Assembly: GCA_021014325.1 (NCBI GenBank)
Contig: CM037471.1
Location: forward strand, 19,984,818-20,048,817
DNA length: 64,000 nucleotides
Direction of reading: 5' to 3'
Source: Plazaster borealis
Lineage: Eukaryota > Echinodermata > Asteroidea > Forcipulatida > Labidiasteridae
Position 1 is the stretch's first letter; the number at the start of each line of letters is the position of its first letter. Positions 48,413 to 59,815 of this stretch are shown piece after piece. The notes beneath the pieces were generated by a model. That model did not search any database. It saw only the letters and a program-made list of their open reading frames with translations, and was not told where the DNA came from. The position numbers and the translations under genes are program-made.

Positions 48413-48413
48413 C
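48380..48413. repeat. (CAA)n microsatellite
   Basis: About eleven uninterrupted CAA units. Confidence 0.95.
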
Positions 48414-49431
48414 TGAGGAACAAATGGACAGGTCATGGAAGAGATCAACAGCTGCCAAAACTTGGAAAAATAATACAATAAAGAGAAAGTATGTCACATT
48501 TGTCATTGGAAAAAGGGAAAGCGGTACATTTTTAGGCAAATGTTTTAATATCAATCATTTCTTTTTCTGATAATACAATGTCTTCAAGTAATAAAATGAT
48601 TAAAATGAAATGAAAGGCGTGATATAAATGCAATTTACACTTTTATTTAACAAAATTTTCATAAGTATGTTAATAACTTTGTGGACTGTAAAGGATGCTA
48701 TTATGTAATTTATGTTGAAATTGTGTCAATAACAACATCTTATAATACAGCAGTTAATTAACAATATCTTATAGATATTTCTTTTTGTGTTTCAACATCT
48801 ACAAGTGTTCTAGTCGAATTATGGATAAATGCACTCCATTTCTGTTGGCTGTGTCAAAAAACAGCGCCCTCACTAGTTCAAGTTGAACTAATCTTTGTGA
48901 GATGCACAAAAGCACACTGGGAAGCCATGGGGTCACTGTGAGCTTTAAATTTCCTCAGTCAGTGTTGTCACAGGAGCTGAAAGCAACTCATGCAATAGCG
49001 CCCTCTTTAGGTAGAATTCAGAAGAGGCTTTACCCAATCTTGTATAACCCAAGAAAAAACCTTAAATTCTTGGGAATTTTTTCATTCTGTTCTTATTATT
49101 GGTTTAAAGGCTCTGTTCTTGTGCGGTGTGACAGATGAAGCTAAAATTCTGCTTACCGTTGATAATCTGCTTAGCAAATATTAAGTGATTACCAACCAAA
49201 GCTTGATACGGAATGTCCATTCTTGGATCTCTTGAAGTTGGTAGTTCGTTTGGATTCTGCTCAGCGGAAAGAGGAACTTGTTCCATCGATCAGCAGCTGA
49301 AGTGATTTGACCTCAATAGGGGTGCAATAACATCCTCTATTAATTGATTTTTAAAAAATAATAAAAGAAAGTATGTTTACTCGGTCACTTTAATAAATGT
49401 CTGTGTGTTTTTTTTTCTCTTATCTTTACAG

Positions 49432-49482
49432 GAAAGAAATCCCCAAGAAGCTCAGGATGGGATCAAATGCAATCAGACGATG
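49432..49482 (+). CDS. 51-bp internal exon, phase 1-1
   Basis: A textbook acceptor (TTTTTTTTCTCTTATCTTTACAG) and donor (GTGAGT) frame exactly 51 bp. In phase 1 it reads G/KKSPRSSGWDQMQSDD/G, an open, polar peptide with a basic KKSPR start that resembles a Ser/Pro phosphorylation site. It joins in frame to the exon at 12982-13168, giving ...SLPNGKKSPRSS. Being a multiple of three with equal phases, it can be included or skipped. No domain was recognised. The exon is well supported by its splice sites; its gene identity is open. Confidence 0.55.
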
Positions 49483-49656
49483 GTGAGTATAAACTTTGGT
49501 GGTGGTGAAATGTTTGTTCAGTCAGCTTGATAATCTTGCCAAATGTTATACAAATCTGGACTGAGTGAAACAGTCCAGATTTCAACGATTGATTATACTC
49601 TGCTATTATTGTATGACTACAATGCATCCTATATTTGTTTTCTATACCTCAGACAC

Positions 49657-50062
49657 AGATCCTTGTCATTTGATATTTTTCATAATTTATTTCAACAATA
49701 AATAAAAAAAAGGTTTGAACAATTTATAATTTATTTCAACAATAAGGTCTGAAACGGCTGATAATGACATAGCTGGAGCTGTTTAAGACTGGTTGGCTAA
49801 ACTGTGTTTGCCATTCATAGCCATACGCATGTTGGCGCACAAGCTTATGCGCGCTTGCGCAAAACATGGACGCAATCAATGCATACGGTACTCAATGTAC
49901 ATTTTATTAGTTACACGCGAAGGTAAGCTGCATAACTCCCAACCATCCTATATTTATCAATATAATACTCCTTTATTAAATTTTGGAGTGTCGGAACAGT
50001 ATACATAGCAGAATAAAAAATGACACGTGACGCGTGTTCTACCTATCAAATGACAAGGATCT
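49657..50062. mobile_element. 406-bp element with perfect 19-bp inverted repeats
   Basis: AGATCCTTGTCATTTGATA at 49657-49675 is repeated perfectly inverted at 50044-50062. The word also ends the related copies near 28740 and 53125. The interior is AT-rich, with a GCGCAAGC-like segment. It is non-autonomous and lies just downstream of the 49432 exon. Confidence 0.7.
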
Positions 50063-50309
50063 ATAAGTGCAGTATATTATAAAGATTGCTATTTTAACTC
50101 TGGCTTTAAAAGTGGGTTTGGAAATTTGTTTGTAAATCAAAACATAATGTTGCCTGATTTCAATTTCGCTGACTGGATTGTTTTGTTGTAAACCAAATCG
50201 TAGTTATTTGAACAAACAACAGTTGTTTTGAACAACTTTCCTTGTTCCATTCAGTGATTAAAGAACTAAGTACAAGGCTGGAGTTTGTTTCGTTCCTGAA
50301 CCCTGAAGG

Positions 50310-50474
50310 GACTTAGGGTGCGTTTTGGCGGCTGTAACCAATAATTGTTTCTGACGTCATAACCAAAACGGTAACCAAGCTCACAACTCGGTTATCGTTC
50401 AGTCTGAACAGCAGAACCAACAACCAACAACCGAAACAGTTTTTGGTTACCGCCGCCAAAACGCACCCCAAGTC
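50310..50474. mobile_element. 165-bp MITE with 23-bp inverted repeats
   Basis: The left end GACTTAGGGTGCGTTTTGGC and right end GCCAAAACGCACCCCAAGTC are near-perfect inverted repeats continuing into GGTAACC words. A second internal symmetry surrounds ACCAAGCTCACAACTCGGTT. It has no coding sequence. Confidence 0.75.
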
Positions 50475-50559
50475 ATGTTTTATTTTTGCCTGAATAAAAG
50501 GCTACCATTTTGAAAAATCGGAACATTGTGGGACGTGTTCAAGGGAGCATGAATGCCAA

Positions 50560-50760
50560 GATCCGAGCAGTGGCTGATATGCCCGTTGCAGGCGTGATGC
50601 TTCTTTCTTGAAAGGGCAAGGGAACCGAGGCATTTTCTCCTTTGTAAAGGGCACCTCTATGAGGAAATTGTATATATTTCTGTTGGAACATTTCAAGGGG
50701 CACCAAGGCAATGACCAGGGGCAACGCAAGCCTCCGTTGCCTCCGTGAAGCATCAGGCCT
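50560..50760 (-). repeat. Second copy of the GGCCTCCGTTGCCCCTGG repeat
   Basis: Inverted relative to 34310-34470: AAGGGGCACCAAGGCAATGA, CCAGGGGCAACG and GCCTCCGTTGCCTCCGTG. Confidence 0.55.
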
Positions 50761-51463
50761 GCCCTAGGTGGTGTTGATGGAGTTTCAGTCTTTATTTACC
50801 AAACCCCGTCAAGTTTTGAATACCTCAGAGGTGTATTCTCTTCCTACGGCTGTGTGATAGATTCCAACATCGAAAAGTAGACCTCAAGAAAACAACAAAT
50901 TGGGCCACCAGACTTGACAAAAGCCTACCCCGAAGGACAGGTCCAATTCCTTGTCAAATTTTGTGTGTGACCCCTATGATGTTGTGTCGTTACAGATGTT
51001 TAATAAATTTGTTGATTCTAGGAGGGAGGTGCCGGTACTTTCACCCTGGGGCATAATTAAATGTTGTTTTTACCATTAGGAATGGAGGGTCATTTAAAAG
51101 TCAAGTTGAAAAGAAAAGAAAGGAGGGGAACAAATGATGTTTGCGGAGAGTGCATGGTTTAAGTGGTGGTTTTTTAGAACAGATTTAAGTACTGTGATTT
51201 ATTTAGTTTGTGGCATGGATCTGGTAAGCCCCCCTCTTTGTGGTCACTGTGTGTCTCAGGTTGTCGAAAAGAGAAACCATCACTTTGTCTTTCGGCCTGT
51301 GGCCGTCTGTCCCGCCATTGTTGTTCGGTTTTCTTGTAAATCCTTTCTCTGAAGTGACATTCTTCTTCACTCAAAGAGAAATTCTAATCACAACCAAACT
51401 TTCCTCTTTACTTTTAATTCAAAACTAGTTTCTTTTTAAAACTTGGTTGAGAGCTGGGTATTC

Positions 51464-51502
51464 CAATCCCATCCCCATCCCCATCCCCACCCCCACCCGG
51501 AC
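51464..51502. repeat. (CCCCAT)n simple repeat
   Basis: Four to five CCCATCC units grading into CCCCACCC. Confidence 0.85.
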
Positions 51503-51989
51503 CCTCACCCCAACCCCCAAATGATGCAGGGGAAAGAGGCACTGGCCATGGCGCTACCTGGATACACATTTTGCTGCAGTAAACCTTTACTCAGTGTTTG
51601 CTACTTCTAAAAGTGAAGTAACCTAACAAAAAAAAACCTAGCCTTCTCGTATAAAAAGTCCACTCACCTTCAGACACTGTGCGCTATGTCTGCATTAGTC
51701 GCTAATGTTTTAACATCCTAGGAGCTCCATGAATTATTCACACCGGGTAGGCCTCTTGTAAAAATTTATGCTTTCCGAGTTTCCGTTGGCCCCGGGGCAG
51801 AATTTTGAGTGTGGCAAAAATGGAATGCAAACAAAAGTGGAAAATGCTTGTATAATCTTCTAACCTATGGGTGTTGCAGGCAGTCTTGAGTTTAACATCA
51901 AACAAACATAACATGGCAACAAATACATTAATGAGCACTCCATGCCTAATATTAAAAAAATGGGTCTGAAGTCACTGACCCACATGTCT

Positions 51990-52648
51990 TAAAGGTATGG
52001 TCATAGATTGTTTTTTTGTCAATGTAATGCTGATATAATAAAAATATTAATAATAATAATATAATGTTTATAGAGCGCATTATGCAAGGGCCTCAGAGCG
52101 CTTCACAAATAGAAACAGAGGCAAAAAAAGTAAGTAAAAAGTAAAAAGTAAGCCACAATACAAGTCACAAGAAACAAGCCAGTAAAAACTAGAATTGAAA
52201 ACTAGAAGTAAAAGACTCAAAGGCAAATTTATCAGGAAAGATACAGTCAAAGTCACCTGTGAAAGTTTCAGCTGAATACAGTGTCTACTTGTTGAGAAAA
52301 CAGGAACAAAAAAACCTGTCACGGTGTTTTCATCATGAACATCGAATCCATCCATGTTGAGTGAGGTGTCAGAGGGTACTAACCGCATCTCTGGTCGCAG
52401 CGATTGCGAACGTACCAGTACACTACGGAAATTTGAATTTTCAGTCGACGCTCAGAAATCTGAGAAACGATTCATGCATGAATCGTTTTTCAGATAAAAA
52501 AATGTTTGGGTGAAAAATTATCCAAACCATATTACTTCGAAGGGAATCTTTTCTCAAAATAGTTTATACTATCAACAGCAGCAGTGCTTTTTACCAAGTA
52601 AGTTTTTAGGGCCACTCATTTTGTGGAGTATTTACCAATCTATGGAAA
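51990..52648 (-). mobile_element. Family D element, reverse, with a nested AGCGC repeat
   Basis: The left end is TTAAAGGTATGGTCATAG. After about 55 bp it is interrupted by an (ATA)n-led segment holding TTTATAGAGCGCATTATGCA and CCTCAGAGCGCTTCACA (about 52045-52230). It resumes at CAGTCAAAGTCACCTGTGAA and passes the palindrome GATTCATGCATGAATCG to the arm TTTACCAAGTAAGTTTTTAG. Confidence 0.7.
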
Positions 52649-53117
52649 TTGCAAGCATGACTAGTCCAAAGATTAAAATGTTATTGAAAGTTGTTGAAGA
52701 AATTTGTTGGAGCGGTAAATAATGTTTTAGGTCTCGCACTGTGGTAATAAAACAGCTACAAGTATGTGGAGAGAAGCCCATATTGTTAGTCATTAACTTT
52801 GATTATATAATTCACACATTTTGATTGGTGCAACATGTGTCACTTGTCATTCTTTATTTACAATGGCCATGTATTTACTACCGTCGTATATGGAAATAAA
52901 TATAGGATGGTGTATATTGATTTTCAATGCTTAATTCCCAGCATCGTTTCAAAATTTAATAATCGTTCCCGCTCGTTCATTCAAATGACGCAAGGTCACA
53001 GCAGACAGGGTTGGTGTCTACGTGGAGTTGCCCACGTTGTTTAGAAGGTTTTCATTTTAGAGTTTCCTAAGTGTAGGGGGGACGAGTTTCCTTGTCTATT
53101 TTTTTTGTTTTGTTTTT

Positions 53118-53275
53118 GAACATTTTTCAAATGACAAGGATTATGTGTGAGTTTGATATATAAAACAGATATGAAATGCATTTCCTTCATGCATTGTCGC
53201 AGAATATACTCCATCGGTGAAATCTGGCTTCGCTTTGTGAAATGAAATAGTCCAGATTTCACCTCATGATTATAT
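53118..53275. repeat. Reverse copy of the AATCTGGACT element
   Basis: TTTTTCAAATGACAAGGAT at one end and AGTCCAGATTTCACC at the other, with GGTGAAATCTGGCTTCGCTT between, match 28590-28760 in inverted order. Confidence 0.55.
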
Positions 53276-53978
53276 TTTGCTCCTGATTGTCAAGTAATTT
53301 CTTTGTCTTGGTTGGGCTAAGACACAAATGGGATCCCACATGGATTTTTTCGAGAGTTTTTTTAAAGGGAACATTTGCATACTCTGAAATTTAATGTGAG
53401 TCACATTTTTTGTGAAACATAAGGAGCATAGAAACAAACCAATCCAATGTTTTTAAGGGGAAAATAGTATTTTCTGTAGTTGAAACAGCTTTTCTGATAA
53501 GAACTCAGCTGATATTCAATGGCCTTCTGAATGTACATTTTTTTTTGTAAAAGTCAAGAAGTCCTGAGACAATATTATTACAACTCCTGAGTGCCGTCCC
53601 AGTTTAAGGTGACGAACAAAAAAGAAACGAAAACGGTATGGAGTAAATTGCGAGGTCAAGAAGAGGTCGCACGATTTCCTGCAGCTGGCCCTCTGTTGAC
53701 GTCCTGACCTCTTAAAGTCACTTGTGGGTCAGTGTGAATTACTCGGATGCCAGAGTCTCGTCCGGAGATTCGTCAACGGCAGACCATGGGTTTTTTTCTT
53801 CTTTCCCTGAGCGAAGCCCTGGCAGGCCTGGTGGGGAGGCTTGGAGACACTGGAATGTAGAATGCGAATATTTAGTTGGCAATTACTTCGCCAAAGCTGG
53901 ACTCAAATTTAAGCACAATGGGGAACAATTTTCTGGAGATCCAAGGATCTCTTCATCATGTGGAAGGTTTTTCTTTTC

Positions 53979-54090
53979 TTTTTTTTCTTTTCAATGACTT
54001 AAATATAAATAGTTAACTACTTAAAACAACACTTTTTTTCTTTTTTCTTTTCCATGACTAAAATAGTTAACTACTTAAAACAACATTTTC
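53979..54090. repeat. Tandem duplication, about 65-bp period
   Basis: Two units each contain TTTTCTTTTC, ATGACT, ATAGTTAACTACTTAAAACA and ACA followed by T-rich sequence. Confidence 0.8.
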
Positions 54091-55345
54091 TTGAATGTCT
54101 GAACATTGCTAAGATTTGATGACTAATAACAGCATGGTTTGCTAGGATGACTGATTTTTTTTATTCAATTACTAACATTTCCACAACTTAAAAGTTTTGA
54201 AAGAGTGATTTTTACCAATATTACTGTATTGAAGAAGAAAGAAATTGATATAAATCCAAAAAGCCAACATTTTCCTCATTTATTGTGAATTCAAAAGGGT
54301 TTTTCCCCGGGATCAGTTTTTAAAACTTGTATGCTCCTTTTCAAAAGTTCTCCTCAGTCTTATTTGTCAAAAGAGGGCAGTATACTACTTTCCATTGTCA
54401 TTAGAGTCCACATATTTAAATCTTCTAAGTAAATCTGTAATTCTGCTCTGTAAGCGTCAATTATCTATACTTTTTACATCATAGGAAAGGTTTATCCCAA
54501 TACTTAATGGAGATTTGTTTGACTTAAACCCACCATCCACAATGAAGAGAAATTGGGCCAGCCACTTAAAGAAAACATTTGGGGTCAATGACCGGCCGGG
54601 CATTGCCCTCCATTCTTAGATGTAGAGCAATGGTGTCACAATATTATCACAGTTCTGTATCACTGGTGGCGTATGAGTAAGGAGGGTGGTGCATCTCACC
54701 ACATCGCCCACCCCTATTTGTATACTTGGAATAGGGGACATGACCTTGACCCGTAACTCAGAGTAATTGGAATTGGACCCCAGCATTGTAACCGAAAGGG
54801 GTGCTTGGAGACTGGCGAGGGGCCCCTACCTGGGAGCCAGAGATGCTCATGTTACTGGTTGCGGGGGAAATTGCATTCCTATGTGAAATATTATATGTTT
54901 GATTTTTGATTTAATATATGTAACACCTGACCAAAAGGACAGGCTACCTTACTGATTGTCTTCTAGGAGTGGGGGATCAGTGGAGTGGAGAATAGATGCA
55001 ACCAAGGAAGTGCGGTTTTACCAGTAAAACCAGATTTGTAACCTTTAAAGATCCTTCTTCATTTAGGTCATATTTCATTGCGTCTTAAGTTTTTTGTCAC
55101 ACCTTGGTTCATTTTCAGGACTTGCAATAAATTGTATGTGCATTCAATGCTGCATACAAATGCCAGTATAAATGAGCTTATATGTCATGTATAAAACCAC
55201 TTTTTAGTTTTTTTAGCTTTCAGTTTTGTATTTATTTAAATGCAATATTCGTCAAGGCCTACAATTATATGAAGTTTCAAAGCTACAAGAGTTTTACTGT
55301 TTTTAATTACGATTGCATAGCAGCCTTTGCACGAAAGTGACAATT

Positions 55346-55580
55346 TTTGTTTTCACGAACTGACACACGGATTCCATGTAACAATGTAATGCACTGCGCG
55401 CACTAATGTGAACAAAACAAAAATACGTTTTTATGAACTGACCTGAACCCTTATGTGTGTGGCGCGGGCGCCGACCCTCCGTTTTTTCGAATTGACACAC
55501 ATGTTGTAATACATTGGAACGTTTCACTTACACTTTGTGAAAAAGTAAATTGTCTGTTTTTTTTACGAACTGACACGAAC
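55346..55580. repeat. TTTTCACGAACTGACAC repeats related to the 45809 element
   Basis: GTTTTCACGAACTGACACAC, GTTTTTATGAACTGACCTGA, TTTTTTCGAATTGACACAC and TTTTACGAACTGACACGAAC recur at roughly 65-85 bp spacing. The TTTTCACGAACTG core is the same as in 45809-46492, with GACAC replacing GGCGA. Confidence 0.5.
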
Positions 55581-56838
55581 CTTTCTTACTTAATTGCTGA
55601 TTAATTTAGGATATTAAACAGTCAAAAACAGTATTTTTATCAAAAGCAAAGTGTCCACTATAAGAAAACTAGTTGAAAACACTGATTTTTTGGGGGGTAG
55701 TTGTGTTTTAAAAAGCGTTCAACTTAAGACGCCGATTTCTTTGATTGCTAGTTTTTATTTTACTGGTCACTACGTGTGTCAGTTAGTCGCTTCATTGACG
55801 ATGCATGTATAATTGATTACAGAAAATATCTATAATTATGAATCGTGGATCAATATTAAAGGAAATGCCAGATATCAAGAATAAATGATCATCTCTTTTT
55901 TTTTTAACTCTTCCTGGAATACCCAGAATTGTAAAAGCAACGGAAATAGTTGACAAACTTCCACCAAGCGAAAATTGAAAAATAAAAATACATGAACAAT
56001 AATTTCCTGCTTTTCTAATTATGATGGTCATTCTGGTTACTCTAACTCAAACTTTTAAAAATTGCGTCGTCACTTTGCCTGTTATGAATTTTACGGAATA
56101 CATACATGTATATGAAAATTTCAAACTATAAACTTGAAAATTGTTTGAGCTTCAATAAAACGTTGGCACTGTCTTTAATACTCTGACTTTTATTTTCATT
56201 CCATTTTCTGAGCGTGTTTGGTCTAGAAAAACAAAAATATAGAATAACCTTTTGTCTTGTTTTGAAGAATTGTATACGCAATCATGAATATTTGAGCAGT
56301 TTTAAAATCATAACTCCTCTGTCAAAAGATGACTAGGAACATGTTTATTTAAGACAGCGACAATAATTATGCAGGTGTTGTTTTTAAAAGCTGGACTGGG
56401 TCCAAAGAATTGACAAATATTATTGCTGATTGTTTGTCCAGGTAATGAAGTGATGAAATGCCCTTTTTGTGCTTAGATTACAAACTGATTTGATGCTAAC
56501 TGAGGTATCACATCACTCCTCCAGTAAATCTTTCTCTTTCTGTTTATCAAACTGTGATCAAGATTTCACTGTTGGTCTGCAGGGATTTGCAGGACAATAA
56601 TTGTACAAGAGAAAAACATTCAGCCCAGTATTAAGCTTTCTGTTAGGGTCGTCATAGCCACTGTGCATTTTGAGGATATAAAGACTTATTCTGTCATCAA
56701 CCATTCAAATAAATATGTTACACAAGTATATGTGCCAATAGGTGGCTGTTTTTTAATTACTGTAACTGGGTCAACGAGATGATTTTTTTTTCCCCACTCA
56801 TTTTGATGATTTTCTGGCCTGTCCCCCCCCCCCCTCAG

Positions 56839-56936
56839 GTAGCCAAGCTCATATTACCCCGGCCCACCAACACTGTGTACCTGACCCACTGTTGTTTTGC
56901 CAACCAATCCCGGGCAACTCGACACCTCCCCTGCGG
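56839..56936 (+). CDS. Possible exon with strong acceptor, frame ambiguous
   Basis: The acceptor is excellent (GGCCTGTCCCCCCCCCCCCTCAG). Entered in phase 1 the frame reads SQAHITPAHQHCVPDPLLFC, then QPIPGNSTPPLR, and reaches the donor-like GTAGAA in phase 0. Entered in phase 0 it reads VAKLILPRPTNTVYLTHCCF and is also open. The first is compatible with the 49482 donor. If the donor is not used, the phase-1 frame ends at a TGA at 56963, so it could also be an alternative last exon. The Pro/His-rich peptide matches no domain that I know. Confidence 0.3.
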
Positions 56937-57558
56937 GTAGAATGGTATGACCTTTTGAATTCATGAAAGTGAGTGAGAGCCCAGCATGAATCGTTGGATC
57001 CTATGTCAATTAAATCTCAGGTTATGGTATTGATAATATCGATTAAAGTGATCAGTGTCGTGTTGTTTTGCTTTGGATTGAGACAACGCTAGCAGCCCCT
57101 CCCCCTTTTTCTTCCACGGGAATGGAATTACCATCTTGGGCTTTGTATATATGGAACCAAAAAGCCAAATGAAACGGCCGTTTGTTATCGCATGGTTGAA
57201 AACTATCGATATAGAAATTGTTATGTTGGAAGTTACCAATGCTGTCCAACACATTGATGAAATCATCGTCTTTGTGCTTCAGTCGTGAACTTACTCAACA
57301 CAATGGCTGGCCCCCACCATAAAGGAATAAATTAACCTTGTTAACTTTTTCACTCCCGAAGTTCGCTGTGAGTTGAGACAAGCTTCCACCCCGGACGGTT
57401 AATGGATCGGCCCATAACTATGAACTTTTTTCAAAGGTAGTTTTGCTCAGAGGGGTTTTCGCTCGTTGTGTTGTTGGTAGTCCCAAGCCATGTGTGGCAA
57501 TCAGCACTTTTTCTTCAGAGTGAAGGCAGGCGTGTAATGTATCCAATGTATTGAACAT

Positions 57559-57584
57559 GTGTGTGTGTGTGTGTGCATGTGTGC
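57559..57584. repeat. (TG)n microsatellite
   Basis: About nine perfect TG units followed by CATGTGTGCG. Confidence 0.85.
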
Positions 57585-58139
57585 GTACTACCAGTGTACT
57601 CACCTGAAACATGCCGAGTTCAAATCTGCTCAGTAGCCAGTCGGAAATAACTTTAGAATGAACGGTAGGCTTCAAACTATTGTGTGAACTGCTACCTGAA
57701 CCCAAAAGAGATCTTATCAGTTTTGGAGTCGGTGGAGAATATGTAAAGAGACGGACCCTCTTGTCTTGTGTGCAGCTCTTCATTTCTCACCCAGGGGAAG
57801 GTGGAGTACATCCAGTGAATTTGAGAAGGTCTATCATTCTGAAATGGAACACTCGTAGATGCCAGCAACCAGCCTCCTCTCTCTCTCTCTGATTCCCTTT
57901 TGGGTGGTTCCTGACAACTAGTTCCAAAGCGTCTGGCCATCCATCTCAGAGTCACACGGAGGGAAGTCTCACCTCGGGGCCAGAGCTGCTCCCCCCCCCC
58001 CTGTTCTTTTTGTAGAGGAACAACCCTACTCTGTACCTTGGCACTCTGTTTCTCCAGGCAAGACCAGGTCCAACCGACCGGGGCCGATAGTTCTAATAGA
58101 CCCCATAGTACAGCTCCTCGACTTACCGTACCCCCACAG

Positions 58140-58181
58140 GTGACGTCAAGATGGGGCAGCAGGCTAACTCCAGAATCACAG
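58140..58181 (+). CDS. 42-bp internal exon or alternative start exon (MGQQ...)
   Basis: The acceptor CTTACCGTACCCCCACAG and donor GTAATG bound 42 bp. In phase 1 it reads DVKMGQQANSRIT, leaving phase 1, which fits the other exons. The ATG at 58151 has an optimal context (AAG ATG G), so a transcript starting nearby would begin MGQQANSRIT; Gly2 could be myristoylated, although position 6 is Asn rather than the preferred Ser/Thr. Vertebrate ABL1 and ABL2 1b isoforms also start MGQQ and end their first exon in phase 1. All three frames are open across 42 bp, so splice signals, not the frame, carry the evidence. Confidence 0.4.
58141..58148 (+). promoter_or_regulatory. CRE-like palindrome TGACGTCA
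   Basis: A perfect TGACGTCA, the CREB/ATF consensus, sits two bases before the ATG at 58151. If that ATG is used as a start, the site would lie in the very end of the leader, which is unusual. If the segment is an internal exon, the motif is simply coding and its resemblance is chance. Confidence 0.25.
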
Positions 58182-59281
58182 GTAATGTAGATTTGAGTTC
58201 TACTTGTATCGTGGTGTGTATGCACTATACCCCATGGAAGACATCCGGAGGATTGCATACTATGTTTGCGATAACGCTTCCAAGATGGAAGTGATGTTTC
58301 GATAATCACATTTTAAAGGATGTGATTATGTGGTGATTAGGAAAAATGGGGAAAGCTGTTGGTTAAAGGCCTTCTGTTTAGCATGCGTTGGTTTGTGGTT
58401 CTGTGCTCTTGTGAAGAAGCAAGGCTAAATAGGTGTCAACTTTCAGATCATTTTTTTAAAAAGAGATTTGGCATAATATGTATCTGAAACAAGAGTTTTT
58501 TTTGAAACACTTGCATATTTGACATGTAGTATAAGCTATACACACAGAAGTCGGGATTTAGGAGGAAACTTTGTGCATTTAAAAATAAATAACTTTAAGT
58601 GCTGTTTTGTTCCTGACCTAAAATGTTTTTTAAAATAAATGAATTTTAAATGTTTCCTTTCATTTTTTTTCTTCACATTTAGTTATTCATTCTTGATATA
58701 TTCGATAAAATAACCAGAGACTAACGAATATATTTTATATAAAAAAATAATAATAATTGTTTCTAGAAAACAATTTCACTGTACTTCTACTACACATTTT
58801 GGCAAAAAAGAAACCTGATGTTCATCTTTAAGACTTTAAGCCCAAACATGAAATAAATTATTTGCCAACCATTAACGACATTGAGCATTGTGATAACTTT
58901 TGGGGACACATTTTCAGACTTTTCTTTACTCATACAAGAGCCCTCTTGGCTGTTAACATTTGTTTAAGAATTAATTTCTGAAAAAATTCCTGATACAAAA
59001 GGTTAGCATTTAGAAATTAAGTCTAAAATCTGACAAACCAACGAATTAGCTCTAGTTTGTCAGAATTTTGACAAAACGTACGTTTCAGATTCGCACAAAT
59101 TTACATTGACATACATTTTTAATAATTTATTTTTGGGGGGGGGTCAAAATTTAAGAATGATAATCAACAAATAACTGGAAGAGTAATCAGTCGGACCAGA
59201 GGACAAAATTAGTCAGAACTCCTTCAATGTTGAGGGTTTTTTTTTCAAAAATAAGGCAAGTTTCTCTTAAACCTTTTGCAG

Positions 59282-59424
59282 GCCCGAGATTTTTCCTTGA
59301 TCTCACTGCACCTTCAGATTTTCTTGAGAAAGGGCAAGTTGCCGTCACAGAGATGAAAGACTTGGGGCCGTGTCATGACCAGATCTTCAGATATCTATTT
59401 GAATATGATGTAGAGAGTCTGTAA
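59282..59424 (+). CDS. Possible terminal coding exon, phase 1
   Basis: A strong acceptor (AAGTTTCTCTTAAACCTTTTGCAG) opens a segment where only the phase-1 frame is long: PRFFLDLTAPSDFLEKGQVA, VTEMKDLGPCHDQIFRYLFE, YDVESL, then TAA. The phase fits the donor at 58181, which would make a short protein from the MGQQ start or a longer one from 12982. No domain was recognised; the peptide is mixed hydrophobic and acidic, unlike the polar upstream exons. If real, the gene ends here and is not Abl. The next canonical AATAAA is at 60494, with ATTAAA at 59741. Confidence 0.35.
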
Positions 59425-59740
59425 ACCACTAAGATGTAAGATACTGTACATTCAAATGGCTTCCTCTTCGTCACACCGAGAGAGAACTGTTCTACATTTT
59501 GCAGGATTTGTCATTTAGTGTACAATCTCGCCACTGTGGTTAAAATTTAAAACAACGGTCTCTGTAACGACTTCATAATGTTGAATCTGGGCTCAATTCG
59601 CCGTATTTTTTTACCGTGTGAGGGCGTTTGTGGACCAATTTTTACGTGATGAAAAACAAGTAAACAAACAGGGTTTTAAATTGTTGTTATTATTATGTTT
59701 CTGTATTTCGTCATTGATGCACGAAAACTACATACATGCA

Positions 59741-59746
59741 ATTAAA
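59741..59746 (+). terminator. Candidate polyadenylation signal ATTAAA
   Basis: The first common polyadenylation hexamer after the TAA at 59422-59424, about 320 bp downstream. AATAAA at 60494-60499 is the first canonical form. Both are common by chance in AT-rich DNA, so either has weight only if the 59282 exon is confirmed. Confidence 0.2.
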
Positions 59747-59815
59747 ATAATATGAAACTTTAATTGTTATGCAAGACTTTCCCTGAAGAAAGCGCCCCCA
59801 TGCGGTCAAAAATAT

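Noticed and set aside
57692..58309. 205-codon minus-strand open frame, the second longest in the window
   Set aside because: It overlaps the less AT-rich DNA around the 58140 exon on the other strand. It includes low-complexity arginine/glutamate runs from a CT repeat, and no domain was recognised. Raised GC alone can explain its length.
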